A DNA stretch of 64,000 nt from an uncultured Clostridia bacterium (GCA_934130285.1 CAKOXT010000001.1:372001-436000), one strand, 5' to 3'. Positions 9,275 through 18,602 are shown, counted from the stretch's first letter. Program-made: numbers and translations. The notes: generated by a model not told the origin, from the letters alone.

Positions 9275-9314
9275 TTCTATTCCTCTCTTTAGTTCATCTT
9301 TTCTTGCATTTTAG

Positions 9315-10335
9315 CATAACAATTTTTGTATGTCAAAATACTATTTTAAAACTTTTATGTTGCTTTTCTTTAATATAGAAAAAAGAATTTATATAAAATA
9401 GACACTTTCATCTATTCCTATAAATTCTTCACTATAATTATTATCGAATTTAAGATGGTAGAAATTTAAGTAAATTTTACGGTATAAGGTCTAGCAGAAT
9501 TTCTCTACTTTTTACTAAGCATTACTGCTTAGCTGTTTCCATTTAAAAAAGCATTCCTTAAAAGTTTCGGAAAGCTAGATCGCCACTAAAATCCGTACCT
9601 TAATCCCTAAATTTCCAAGCTTCTTGATTGAAACAAACATTCTAGAAGTTTTCCTTAATGTACTTGATCTATTATTAGTTTCTTTTGCAATAATGATTTC
9701 ATAGTCTTTCATAAGAAAACGTGGCCGCGCTTTTTTATAAAATATTGACTAATCCCAAGATTACCACTCAAAACAGATTTATCGCATACAATTTGATATG
9801 TACACTCAAAATAGATTATATCACAACAAGTAAAAAATGGTGATAACGAAAATAGGAATCCAAATATATGCCGTTATATTCTATCCTAAATTCTTTACTT
9901 CCCATACCCACGCAAAACTGGCATTTTGCGCACGACATAAGAAACTTTATCTAATAAATCATGTGTGGATTTTTAGCCCCACCTTCATAATAGATAGTAC
10001 AACTAGAATAATGCACCATCGAGTTTAATTATAGCAGAATCTAAAAATAAAGACAAATTTGAAATTAAAACTTTTTGAATAATTTTAATCAAATTTGTCT
10101 TGAAAGATTAATTTTGTTTTTATATTTTACTATTATTTCTCATTTTTTCTCGTTTTTTCTTCACTTTTCTCTTTCTTTTCTTTCTTGATTTTGTTTTTAT
10201 CTTTTGTATTAGCTATTAGTTTTGTATATTTACTATTTTGTTCTTTCACTAATCTAACTGCTCGAAATAATATAAATTAAAAAAATATATAATATATATT
10301 ATTTCAAAACGCAAAAGATAAAAAAGATAAAAAAT
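9315..10335. other. About 1 kb intergenic region with no convincing gene
   Basis: Base composition here is less biased than in typical spacers. It holds a small palindrome (CTAAGC/GCTTAG, 9515-9532), an imperfect direct repeat sharing CACTCAAAA and AGATT (9765-9790 and 9803-9828), a hairpin GCGCAAAA/TTTTGCGT-like around 9915-9935, and a long hairpin at 10051-10100. A minus-strand ORF of 45 codons (9575-9712) and another of about 40 codons with a CxxCxxC motif (near 9816-9940) lack ribosome binding sites. It may be a decayed gene or contain an unrecognised RNA. Confidence 0.5.
10051..10100 (-). terminator. Probable terminator of the ECF/anti-sigma operon
   Basis: A long inverted repeat: the AGACAAATTTGA arm at 10051-10062 is perfectly repeated in inverse at 10089-10100, extended by ATTAAAA/TTTTAAT. 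On the minus strand it is followed by TTATTTTTAG. It lies about 235 bases after the 10336 stop codon, so assignment to that operon is an inference. Confidence 0.55.
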
Positions 10336-11370
10336 TTACTGAGTTATATCTATAAATACGATTGGAAATCCTTCTTCTCTTGTTGAATCAATTTGATTAT
10401 CGCCACTGTAAATTATCATTTGACAATTCTCACCCTTTGCAATTACTTTATTTATTTTTTCAAAGCTGTAATATCTTATATTTCTATTTTCATCTTGAAT
10501 AATGCTTGAATTTGCATAGTACATTCCCTCTTTATACATTATATCAAGAATTTCTACTTCATCATCTGCAACTTTATCATATATTCTTATATATAATTCT
10601 TGCTTTGTTTTTGCCATTTCTTCTAGTTTTTCAATATTATCAGATAGTAATTGAGCTTTTACTATTACTATGCACCCATCTTGTATCGCCTCTTCTGCAC
10701 TATAATCTGAAGGGAGATTTTCTATTTTTTCGAAATCAGGTGATTCAATTTTTGTTTTCAATATTTCAAACTCAATATTATCCTTTATTTTTTCTTTAGG
10801 TAATACAGCATAAAATATATTACTAAAAGTATTATCTTCATCTCTTTCTAGTTTAATATATGTAGTATCATCCTTTACTTCAATTTCATTTATTATTAAA
10901 TTTCTCTCATCTGATTCACCAGGCAACATTTTAGTCATAATAAAAACAACGTTGTTTTCAAATTCATTCTTTTCTACATTTGGTAAATCATCTATCTTTT
11001 CTTTATATATAGAATATTTTTCATAATCTTTTATCACTGTATAATAAAATTTCATTTCATCATCATAGGTCATCTCACTAAGCAAATCTTCACCATTTTG
11101 GGTGTTGGTTTGTACTAGTCCACCTGATAAAATTCTTCCTTGTTTCATGTTATTTGTATATTCTCCTATTTTAGGCCCTGCTATACATATTGTTGACATT
11201 CCTAAGATTGTTGTTATTATAGCTATTATTGCTCTGGCTATTTTTTCTTTTAATTTATTTTTTGAAAAATCAATTTCATTCAATGTTTTATTTATCATCT
11301 TGTTGTATCTTTCTGGGATAATATTATTTTGCCTTAAAGATTCTTTTATATAAAAATCAATTTTCTCCAT
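10336..11370 (-). CDS. Membrane-anchored anti-sigma-like protein (partner of the ECF sigma at 11370-11906)
   Basis: A 344-residue protein with a 42-residue basic cytoplasmic N-terminus that could bind the sigma factor, one transmembrane helix at about 45-65, and a large extracytoplasmic domain rich in acidic residues and beta strands. The architecture and the one-base TAATG overlap with the upstream sigma gene match the sigma/DUF4179-type anti-sigma modules common in Clostridia. No zinc anti-sigma motif (HxxxCxxC) is present. The sensed signal is unknown. Confidence 0.72.
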   Translation of the reverse strand: MEKIDFYIKESLRQNNIIPERYNKMINKTLNEIDFSKNKLKEKIARAIIAIITTILGMSTICIAGPKIGEYTNNMKQGRILSGGLVQTNTQNGEDLLSEMTYDDEMKFYYTVIKDYEKYSIYKEKIDDLPNVEKNEFENNVVFIMTKMLPGESDERNLIINEIEVKDDTTYIKLERDEDNTFSNIFYAVLPKEKIKDNIEFEILKTKIESPDFEKIENLPSDYSAEEAIQDGCIVIVKAQLLSDNIEKLEEMAKTKQELYIRIYDKVADDEVEILDIMYKEGMYYANSSIIQDENRNIRYYSFEKINKVIAKGENCQMIIYSGDNQIDSTREEGFPIVFIDITQ

Positions 11371-11906
11371 TATTTTTCCTCCTTATACATTCTTTTTATT
11401 TTTTCCCTTGCTCTTGCTATTCTGTTTCGAATAGTAGATTCAGGTTCTTTTACGATTTTGGATATCTCTTTTGTTGTAAAATCTGAAAGATAAAATAATG
11501 TAAGAGCTAATCTTTCTTTATAATTTAACTCTTTTATTAAATTATAAAAATCTAGATTTCCAATATTATCTCCTTCTGTTCTTGAATATTCTTCATGCAG
11601 ATTTTCATCTAAATACTCGAGTTTCTTTTCTTTAGCTGACTTTCTGTAAATTTTATTACACCTATTTATCAAGATTTTTATAACCCATGTTTTGAATAGT
11701 TCAATTTTTCTTAGTTTTTTTATATTTTTGTATACTTCAATTATTGTTTCTTGTACAGCATCTTCTATATCGTCTTCGCAATGTAGTCTCATTTTTGCAA
11801 TTTTATACAAATCATTTTTTATTTTTAAAATTAGTTCTTTAAAAGCTTCTTTTTCATCGTTCTGAGCTCTAACAATTAACTCTTCAGTGCTTTGTTCTTT
11901 TACCAT
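11370..11906 (-). CDS. ECF-type RNA polymerase sigma factor
   Basis: 178 residues with sigma region 2 (about 15-85: YKIAKMRLHCEDDIEDAVQETIIEVYKNI, then FKTWVIKILINRC) and region 4 (about 120-175: LNYKERLALTLFYLSDFTTKEISKIVKEPESTIRNRIARAREKIKR). No region 1 or 3, as expected for group 4 factors. Its stop codon overlaps the start of the membrane anti-sigma gene. Closest in type to the sigma at 21265-21744, with the same KEPESTIRNRIARA recognition helix, so the two may recognise related promoters. Confidence 0.92.
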   Translation of the reverse strand: MVKEQSTEELIVRAQNDEKEAFKELILKIKNDLYKIAKMRLHCEDDIEDAVQETIIEVYKNIKKLRKIELFKTWVIKILINRCNKIYRKSAKEKKLEYLDENLHEEYSRTEGDNIGNLDFYNLIKELNYKERLALTLFYLSDFTTKEISKIVKEPESTIRNRIARAREKIKRMYKEEK

Positions 11907-12023
11907 TTTTTCCTCCCTTCAGATTGTGAATTCATATATTAGAGCTTATAGCTTTTTGCTTTTGTCTCATACTTTTAATCAAATTTATATTATAATTTTT
12001 TTACATTTTTCTTTATAATATAT

Positions 12024-12066
12024 AAAAGTGTCAGTATGTAGATTTTTCTACTATACTGGCACTTTT
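12024..12066 (-). terminator. Terminator of the 849-residue gene
   Basis: An 18-bp hairpin (AAAAGTGTCAGTATGTAG pairing with 12048-12066, one bulge) with a short T-rich loop, located just after the stop of the minus-strand gene at 12073 and followed by TTTTATATA on that strand. Confidence 0.8.
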
Positions 12067-12072
12067 GGTATA

Positions 12073-14622
12073 CTATTTTTCCTTTATTGTTTTAGTTTTT
12101 TTATTTTCTTTTTTTATTTTTTCTTCTTTATCTGCTTTTTTAGTTTTTGATTTTGCATTTTCTTCTTTATCAGCAACTTTTTCAACAGTTTCTTTGAGCT
12201 TTTCCGTTTTTTCTTTTTCATTTTTTGATTCTTCTGAAATAGTGTTTTCTTTATCTATTTCATCTTTTTTTTGAATTTCATCTTTACTTTTCTTTTCTGC
12301 TTTGGCTGCTTTTTTATCTGATTTTAATGTAACATCATATTCTTCGATATATACTGTTAGAACTCTTGGATATAATTCTTCTGGTAAATTAAAGTATCTG
12401 TTTGTTTTTATTTTATCTTTTTTTACTAGTTCATAATTAAACATATTAGCATCGATTATTAATTTTGATGTTACATCCATTCCGTTAGGTAATGTGTTAT
12501 TTACATTATCAAAATATGTTGCGTTTGTTAAGAAAACTGCTGGATATCCTTCTTTAAAGTTTAATTTGAACAATTTTACAGCTGTTTCAAATTTATTATC
12601 ATATGATTGCAATTCTCTTTCTGCATTTATATTGAATATGTTGTAATCTGTTTGATGCAATTTTTCGTTTATTGATGTTACTTGATAGATTGGCATGTCA
12701 TAATCAAAGCTTATTTTATGCATTGATTCATTTAGTGAGCTTGCTATCAATTGTAATTTCTCTGTGAAATCAAATATATCTATTTTCTTGTTTATATTTA
12801 ATATTTGGAATTTATCTTTTTCGTTCTCTCTATGTGATTTATTATTCAAGTATTTTACTTGTGTTGAATCATCTTTCATAGATCCGAAAATATCAAAGTC
12901 AACTTTATTGCTTATTGATGAATTAGATGTAGTAAAATATTCGCTCTTTAGACTTCTTAATTGTTCTTCTATTACATCTTTGTCCATGTCTCCGTTTTTT
13001 AGCATATTTATCATTGGCAATACGTTAGTTCCTGCTATAAATATACTGTCTAATTCTTGTTTTGAGAATTTTGTTCTTTGTAGTTTATCATATGAAATTC
13101 CTAAATCTTCAAAATCATATTCATAATCAAATTTTCTTTTTATTTTTTGATTATCACCTTCTAGAAGCTCTTCACTACCTGTTTCTAGTTCTAGCAATTC
13201 ATCTTTATTAGCAAATTTCCAAAATTCAAATAAACTCTTTTTGTGTTGATCTATTTCATCTATGTATAATGTTGCATTTGCTATTTTTCTTTTTGTATTT
13301 ACTATTTTTAGTTCTAATGCTTTTATATCTTGTTTTAAGTCTTTTACATATCTTTCACTCTTCTCATATAAAGCTTGAACAGTAACTAAATCATCTATTG
13401 TATGATATTTTTTATCATCACTGTATCCTTGAATTGGCTTTGGTTCTTTTTCTTCTTCTTTGTTGTTATTCTTTTCAAATTCTTCCTGTTCAGCTTTTTC
13501 TTCATCTTTTGTTTTCTTTTTTGAGAAGAAATATTTTACTTTTCCGAAGAATGTTTTTTTACATTCAAGATATGTTGAAATTTCTTTTTGTTTAATAAAA
13601 TATTCAGCATCTTTCTTTTTTGCTTCATCTTTTAAGTCTTTAAGTTTAAATTCTAGTTCAAAAGCTTCTTGATTAAACTTTTTAATTGTTGCTTCTGTAG
13701 TAATATATTTTTCTTTTATGAATTCTGGTAAATCTCCGTAAGTAATTTTCTTGCCTTCGTATAGGAATTCTATTCCGTTATTGCTGTTTATTTGTGTTGT
13801 AAAATGATATCTGTTTCCTAATTCTGTTTGAAGTATGAATAATGCTTTTAACAATTTATAAAATTCTTCTGCTTCTTCTTTACTTCTTAATATAATTTTA
13901 TACATTGTTTTTAAGTTTTCATATATAGGTGTTTCACCTACTATTTGAACTGTTAATTTATCATTAATATCATGTACTTCATATGTTAAAGACCAATTTT
14001 TTGTGAATACCCATAAGTAGTTTTCTATATCGTTAATTTGTTTATTTGTCAAAAATTCTTCACTGTAATTTACATATGAGATTGGCACATATATTTTTTC
14101 GTCCCTTTTTACTTTTTCAAGTTCTATTTTCTTTTTTATTAAATAAAATAATTCGTCAAAAGTATCTTCTTTTAATGATACTAGCATAAAATATCTATTT
14201 GTATCTTCAGAATAATATATTTGCCATAATTGATTCTTTGGATAATGTACTAAAAATGGAATTTTACTTTCCATTTTACTTTGTTCTAATGCAACTCTTT
14301 TTATTGTAATATCTGATATTTTGTCAAATACGTTCAATAATTCTGCTGATTTTTCTGCATCTTCTTGACTTGCTTTTACGTATTCTCCTAAAGGCATTGA
14401 CTTTGAATATTTTTCTTTTATTGGTGCATCTCTGTACGCTGTTGTGCAATATATCTCAATGTCTTTTATTGATACATATTTATATACTTTTAATTCTTTA
14501 TCATTGTTTAATCTTGATGGGTTAAATATTATAGGCTTTGTTTCTGTAAAAAAACTTGGCAAATTTTCTAAATCTAATCCAATTACGTTTAATTTCTCTT
14601 TTATATCTTCTTTAGTAGCCAA
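12073..14622 (-). CDS. Large hypothetical protein with coiled coil and Lys/Glu-rich tail
   Basis: I do not recognise this 849-residue protein. The first 300 residues look globular and include repeated aromatic-rich strands. Residues about 300-365 and 410-475 are predicted by eye to be coiled coil, separated by a highly charged linker (about 365-400). Residues about 480-760 are again globular. The last 70-80 residues are almost only Lys, Glu, Asp and Thr, a low-complexity tail. There is no signal peptide, membrane segment, P-loop or protease motif that I can see. It has its own terminator and no close operon partner. Confidence 0.82.
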   Translation of the reverse strand: MATKEDIKEKLNVIGLDLENLPSFFTETKPIIFNPSRLNNDKELKVYKYVSIKDIEIYCTTAYRDAPIKEKYSKSMPLGEYVKASQEDAEKSAELLNVFDKISDITIKRVALEQSKMESKIPFLVHYPKNQLWQIYYSEDTNRYFMLVSLKEDTFDELFYLIKKKIELEKVKRDEKIYVPISYVNYSEEFLTNKQINDIENYLWVFTKNWSLTYEVHDINDKLTVQIVGETPIYENLKTMYKIILRSKEEAEEFYKLLKALFILQTELGNRYHFTTQINSNNGIEFLYEGKKITYGDLPEFIKEKYITTEATIKKFNQEAFELEFKLKDLKDEAKKKDAEYFIKQKEISTYLECKKTFFGKVKYFFSKKKTKDEEKAEQEEFEKNNNKEEEKEPKPIQGYSDDKKYHTIDDLVTVQALYEKSERYVKDLKQDIKALELKIVNTKRKIANATLYIDEIDQHKKSLFEFWKFANKDELLELETGSEELLEGDNQKIKRKFDYEYDFEDLGISYDKLQRTKFSKQELDSIFIAGTNVLPMINMLKNGDMDKDVIEEQLRSLKSEYFTTSNSSISNKVDFDIFGSMKDDSTQVKYLNNKSHRENEKDKFQILNINKKIDIFDFTEKLQLIASSLNESMHKISFDYDMPIYQVTSINEKLHQTDYNIFNINAERELQSYDNKFETAVKLFKLNFKEGYPAVFLTNATYFDNVNNTLPNGMDVTSKLIIDANMFNYELVKKDKIKTNRYFNLPEELYPRVLTVYIEEYDVTLKSDKKAAKAEKKSKDEIQKKDEIDKENTISEESKNEKEKTEKLKETVEKVADKEENAKSKTKKADKEEKIKKENKKTKTIKEK

Positions 14623-14723
14623 TTTTTATTTCCTCCTCGTCACATTTGAGCTTAGTATATCATAATATAAAATAATTTCCAAGTAATCATATTATGTTTT
14701 TTAATAAATTTCACAATAAGACA

Positions 14724-14789
14724 AAATAATAAGTCAAACGCTGAATTTAAATGCTGTTTGCACTTTTATTCTTATTTGACTTATTATTT
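14724..14789 (-). terminator. Terminator of thrS
   Basis: A perfect 15-bp inverted repeat (AAATAATAAGTCAAA at 14724-14738; its complement at 14775-14789) just after the thrS stop, with a second small stem (CAAAC/GTTTG) in the loop and a T-rich stretch after it on the minus strand. Confidence 0.7.
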
Positions 14790-14805
14790 ATTTTTATATA
14801 CTAAA

Positions 14806-16566
14806 TTATAATGCTTTTGTTTCAATTTCTTTTGAAATCATAGAAATGAATTCTTCTACTGGCATTTGACCAATGTCTCCTTCTTTTCTCTTTCTTACTC
14901 CAACAGCATTTGCTTCTACTTCTTTTTCTCCTAGAATTAACATATAAGGAACTTTTTGTAATTGTGCTTCCCTTATTTTGTATCCTATTTTTTCTTGTCT
15001 TGCGTCTAATTCAACTCTAATGCCTTTTTCTTCAAGAAGCGCTTTGACTTTTTCTGCATATTCTTTTTGGCTATCAGAGATTGGAAGGATTGAAACTTGA
15101 ACTGGTGATAACCATACTGGGAATGCTCCAGCAAAGTGTTCTGTTATAATTCCTATAAATCTTTCAAATGATCCAAATATAGCTCTATGAACTAGGATTG
15201 GTGTTTTCTTTTCTCCGTTTGAATCTATGTATGAAAGGTTAAATCTAAGTGGTAATTGGAAATCTACTTGTACTGTTCCCATTTGCCATTCTCTTCCTAA
15301 ACAATCTTTCATTTTTATATCAATCTTTGGTCCATAGAAAGCTCCGTCACCTTCATTTATTCTATAATTATCTTTTCCGCAAAGTTCATCTAATACTGAT
15401 TTTAGATTTGCTTCTGCTTTATTCCATAATTCTATATCTCCCATATAATCGTCTGGTCTTGTTGAAAGTGTTAGTTCGAAGTCTAGTCCAAATATTCCAT
15501 ATAGTTCTTTTGCTATTTCTATAATATTTTTTATTTCTGAACCAATTTGATCTTCTGTTATGAAGTTGTGTGCATCATCTTGTCTGAACATTCTTACTCT
15601 GAATAAACCATTTAATTGTCCTGATTTTTCGTTTCTGTGAATTACATCAATGTCGTTAAAACGCATTGGTAAATCCTTATAACTTCTTAATTTTGAATCA
15701 AATATTTTGATTGCATTTGGACAGTTCATTGGTTTCAATGCTTGTTCTTTTCCATCTGAATCTGTTAAAACAAACATATCTTCTTTATAGTGATCCCAGT
15801 GTCCTGATATTTTCCATAATTCACTACTATTTAATTGTGGACCAGAAAATTCCATGTATCCTCTTTTTTCATGTTCTTTTCTCCAGAAGTCTATTAAGAC
15901 GTTCATCATCTTAAATCCTTTTGGCATCCAATATGCCATACCTGGAGCTGTTTCATCAAAGAAGAATAGTTCTAATTCTTTTCCTAATTTTCTATGATCT
16001 CTTTTTTTAGCTTCTTCTATCATATTTAAATATTCATCAAGTTCGCTTGCTTTTGGAAATGAGATTCCATAAATTCTTTGTAACATCTTGTTGTGTTCGT
16101 CTCCTCTCCAATATGCTCCTGATGATGATAATAGTTTTACAGCTTTTACGCATCCTGTTGATGGTAAGTGTGGACCTCTACATAGGTCTGTGAATTCTCC
16201 TTGTTTGTAGAATGAAATTACTTCTCCTTCTGGAAGTTCTTTGATTAATTCTACTTTGTAAGGTTCTTCTCTTTCCTCCATAAGTTTGATTGCTTCTTCT
16301 CTTGGAAGTTCAAATCTTTCAATTGGATGATCTTCTTTTATTACTTTTTTCATTTCTTCTTCGATTGCAGATAAATCAGCTTCTGTGAATGGCTTTTCAA
16401 CATCGAAATCATAATAAAATCCTTTTTCAATTGATGGTCCAATTGTTAATTTTGCTTCTGGAAATAATCTTTTAACAGCTTGTGCCATTATATGTGAAGT
16501 AGTATGCCAATATACTGATTCTTCTACTTCTTGTGTTTTTCCTCCGCCAAGTTTAATTCTAAACAT
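14806..16566 (-). CDS. thrS: Threonyl-tRNA synthetase lacking the TGS domain
   Basis: Charges tRNA-Thr. At 586 residues it is about 50-60 shorter than the usual form. It begins with about 20 residues and goes straight into the editing domain (HTTSHIMAQAVKRLFP, the HxxxH site), so the N-terminal TGS domain is missing. Catalytic core features are present: the zinc-ligand region LKPMNCPNA, the motif-2 loop with RMFRQDDAH, the motif-3 area, and the anticodon-binding domain from about 480. The binding site and start codon lie shortly after a T-box terminator, so no upstream extension is likely. Regulated by the T-box at 16640-16875. Confidence 0.95.
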   Translation of the reverse strand: MFRIKLGGGKTQEVEESVYWHTTSHIMAQAVKRLFPEAKLTIGPSIEKGFYYDFDVEKPFTEADLSAIEEEMKKVIKEDHPIERFELPREEAIKLMEEREEPYKVELIKELPEGEVISFYKQGEFTDLCRGPHLPSTGCVKAVKLLSSSGAYWRGDEHNKMLQRIYGISFPKASELDEYLNMIEEAKKRDHRKLGKELELFFFDETAPGMAYWMPKGFKMMNVLIDFWRKEHEKRGYMEFSGPQLNSSELWKISGHWDHYKEDMFVLTDSDGKEQALKPMNCPNAIKIFDSKLRSYKDLPMRFNDIDVIHRNEKSGQLNGLFRVRMFRQDDAHNFITEDQIGSEIKNIIEIAKELYGIFGLDFELTLSTRPDDYMGDIELWNKAEANLKSVLDELCGKDNYRINEGDGAFYGPKIDIKMKDCLGREWQMGTVQVDFQLPLRFNLSYIDSNGEKKTPILVHRAIFGSFERFIGIITEHFAGAFPVWLSPVQVSILPISDSQKEYAEKVKALLEEKGIRVELDARQEKIGYKIREAQLQKVPYMLILGEKEVEANAVGVRKRKEGDIGQMPVEEFISMISKEIETKAL

Positions 16567-16639
16567 ATAAATTCCTCCTCTACCTATATTTATATAGGCT
16601 AAACAAAATTTATTTGAAGCCTTGCCTTATAGAGGTTTT

Positions 16640-16875
16640 TGCTATAAATATAACAAAAACCCCTATAAGCCGTTTAGACTTATAGGGGTAAGTTTATTTT
16701 CTTACGGTTCCACCCTAATATTTAACTTGTTTACCGTTTTAACGCAACTTCAACGCTTTTCTTTCGAAAAGAAACTCCGGGGTAGTTTTTCAAAATCGTT
16801 TATTAAGATTAGCTTTCAGCCGGTGACTAATCATCTCTTTTAATAACCTTATTTTTACTTTGTCCCATCACTGTT
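16640..16875 (-). promoter_or_regulatory. T-box leader (threonine) of thrS
   Basis: The minus strand contains the T-box antiterminator signature AGGGTGGAACCG (complement of 16705-16716), the AG-box/Stem I elements GATGGGACAAAG and AGAGATGATTAG, and a specifier loop whose bases include ACT and ACC, both threonine codons, before CCGGAG. The leader ends in the terminator at 16652-16688. In the known mechanism uncharged tRNA-Thr pairs with the specifier and the TGGA bulge and prevents termination. Exact 5' end not determined. Confidence 0.93.
16652..16688 (-). terminator. T-box-controlled terminator before thrS
   Basis: CCCCTATAAG and CTTATAGGGG form a 10-bp stem with a 9-base loop, followed on the minus strand by TTTTTGTT. 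A third, nearly identical arm (complement of 16624-16634, CCTCTATAAGG) lies downstream and could pair with the same strand. Confidence 0.9.
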
Positions 16876-16975
16876 TACATTAGTAATTTTACTACTTTAT
16901 TCCAGTTGTGTCAACGTTTTTTATTTATTTTTAATATTCATTTCAAAAAGTATTAATAATACTTTTCCATTTGAG

Positions 16976-17686
16976 TTATTTTGTTTGACATAGTTTTTCT
17001 AGTTCTTCTGGTGTGAGTTCTCTTGTTTTGCCTGGTGCTAGGTCTTTTGGTAATTCTAATTTACCCATTTGGGTTCTATGTAGTTTTGTAACTTTAGCTC
17101 CATAACAGCCAAACATTCTCTTAATTTGATGATACCTTCCTTCTGTTAAAATTACTTCTGCCGTATACTGACCTGTTATTACCATATCTGAACTTTTGCA
17201 TTTTCCATCAATTAAATCTACGCCATCTTTGAAGCCATTTCTCATCTCTTCTGTTACTGGAATATCGATTGTTACTTCATATTTTTTTGAAATATGCTTT
17301 TTAGGAGCTAATATATTATGAGCCATTTGACCATCATCTGTGATAATCATCAATCCAGTAGTATTTTTATCTAATCTGCCTGCAGGAAAAACTTCTCTAC
17401 TTTTATATTCGTCTGGCACTAGATCCAATACAGTCTTGTCTTTCCCATCCCTTGTTGCGGATACATATCCCTCTGGTTTATTTAACATCAAATAGATATG
17501 TTCTTTTATCGTTAAAGCTTCATTATCTATTAAAATTTTTGCATTAGCTGTATCTATTTTTATATTTGGAGATGTTATTATTTCTCCATTTACTTTAATT
17601 TTCTTTTGTTGTATAAGCTTCTTTACTTCGCTTCTTGAATATCCACCTTGTGATGCAATTATTTTATCTATTCTTTCCATTTTCAC
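16976..17686 (-). CDS. RsuA/RluB-family rRNA pseudouridine synthase
   Basis: A 236-residue pseudouridine synthase with an N-terminal S4 domain (about 3-50: RIDKIIASQGGYSRSEVKKLIQQKKIKVNG), the catalytic motif GRLDKNTTGLMIITDDG, and the family C-terminal motif EGRYHQIKRMFG. Length and spacing fit the RsuA branch, which modifies U516 of 16S rRNA, but RluB/RluE cannot be excluded. It stands alone on the minus strand, 126 bases downstream of the sporulation-type sigma gene. Confidence 0.92.
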   Translation of the reverse strand: MKMERIDKIIASQGGYSRSEVKKLIQQKKIKVNGEIITSPNIKIDTANAKILIDNEALTIKEHIYLMLNKPEGYVSATRDGKDKTVLDLVPDEYKSREVFPAGRLDKNTTGLMIITDDGQMAHNILAPKKHISKKYEVTIDIPVTEEMRNGFKDGVDLIDGKCKSSDMVITGQYTAEVILTEGRYHQIKRMFGCYGAKVTKLHRTQMGKLELPKDLAPGKTRELTPEELEKLCQTK

Positions 17687-17756
17687 CTCTTAATTTTCAA
17701 TGAAATTATACTATTTTTTTAGTTTTGCTTCAAGGTTTAAAAAATTTAACCTAAAG

Positions 17757-17786
17757 GAAAAAGCTGCAGGTATTAGCCCACAGCTT
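17757..17786 (-). terminator. Terminator of the sporulation-type sigma gene
   Basis: AAGCTG/CAGCTT stem with further GTGGGC/pairing bases and TTTTTCC after it on the minus strand, located 25 bases after the sigma stop codon. Confidence 0.8.
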
Positions 17787-17811
17787 CTCTTAGATATTTC
17801 ATCTTTTATAA

Positions 17812-18585
17812 CTATTTTTCAAGTTCTTCAATTACGAGTGCTATAAATTCCATTGAATCCGTATCAACAGGCACTATCATTCCTACTTTCTCATCAATAG
17901 GTTTAATACTAAACCTCGGAGTTTCTTTTTGAAAATATATTGTGCTTATTTTTCTTTCAATGTTTTCTGGTGTTCCATCAAACATCAAAATAATCTTTCC
18001 ATTAACTACGTGTACCAAGTATTTTTCAACATTCTTTACATATGTTTCAGAATGTGTTTTTTCCTTAATCATTTTTTTTATCTTGGTCATCAGCCTAGAT
18101 ATATAGCTTTGAGAATAACCCAATCTTTCTCTAATTGTGTTTTGCGTATATCCTGCGGCACTTAACAAAATAATAAGCCGTTCTTTTTTAGTCAAATAAT
18201 TAAGGACTACATCTAATGTTCTTTCAATATTTTCGTTGATCACAATCTGTTCTTCAATTTCAGTGTTTTCATCCCGAATCATGTCACCAACCACAAGATT
18301 ATCCTTCTCTTGTGAGCTAATTGGTGCTTCTAGTGAAACAATTTTGTCGTGCTTTTTTCTTCTTCTAAATTCCATGAAAATTTCATTTGTTATGCAGCGT
18401 GTTGCATAAGTTGCAAATGTGGTATTGTATTTTTGGTCGTAGTGCTCGGCAGCCTTAATAAGACCAATTACTCCAACACTAAACATATCCTCTGTATCTT
18501 CATGCTTAATATTTAGCTTTTTTAATCTGTCGCCGACTAATCCTAAATTGCTTTCAACAATTTTCCTGATCCGGTCGTCCATCAT
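17812..18585 (-). CDS. Sporulation-type sigma-70 factor with an extra C-terminal domain
   Basis: 257 residues. Region 2 at about 30-80 (DMFSVGVIGLIKAAEHYD then TYATRCITNEIFMEFRRRKK) is of the SigE/SigK/SigF class, followed by SLEAPIS and the linker. Region 4 is at about 125-175, with the helix-turn-helix GYTQNTIRERLGYSQSYISRLM. Sporulation sigmas normally end here; this one continues for about 75 residues (182-257) with an unrecognised alpha/beta domain beginning YLVHVVNGKIILMF. It is divergent from a Spo0A-like gene. The bases look less AT-rich than neighbours. Not a clear orthologue of any named sporulation sigma. Confidence 0.85.
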   Translation of the reverse strand: MMDDRIRKIVESNLGLVGDRLKKLNIKHEDTEDMFSVGVIGLIKAAEHYDQKYNTTFATYATRCITNEIFMEFRRRKKHDKIVSLEAPISSQEKDNLVVGDMIRDENTEIEEQIVINENIERTLDVVLNYLTKKERLIILLSAAGYTQNTIRERLGYSQSYISRLMTKIKKMIKEKTHSETYVKNVEKYLVHVVNGKIILMFDGTPENIERKISTIYFQKETPRFSIKPIDEKVGMIVPVDTDSMEFIALVIEELEK

Positions 18586-18602
18586 AGCCTCTCCTTTCCC
18601 AA

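Noticed and set aside
9315..10335. Possible RNase P RNA or other known large RNA in the long gap
   Set aside because: The conserved GAGGAAAGTCC core of RNase P RNA is absent on either strand, and no T-loop-like motif was seen.
12065..12274. Phe/Ser-rich plus-strand frame opposite the KE-rich tail of the 849-residue protein
   Set aside because: Low-complexity mirror image of the real gene.
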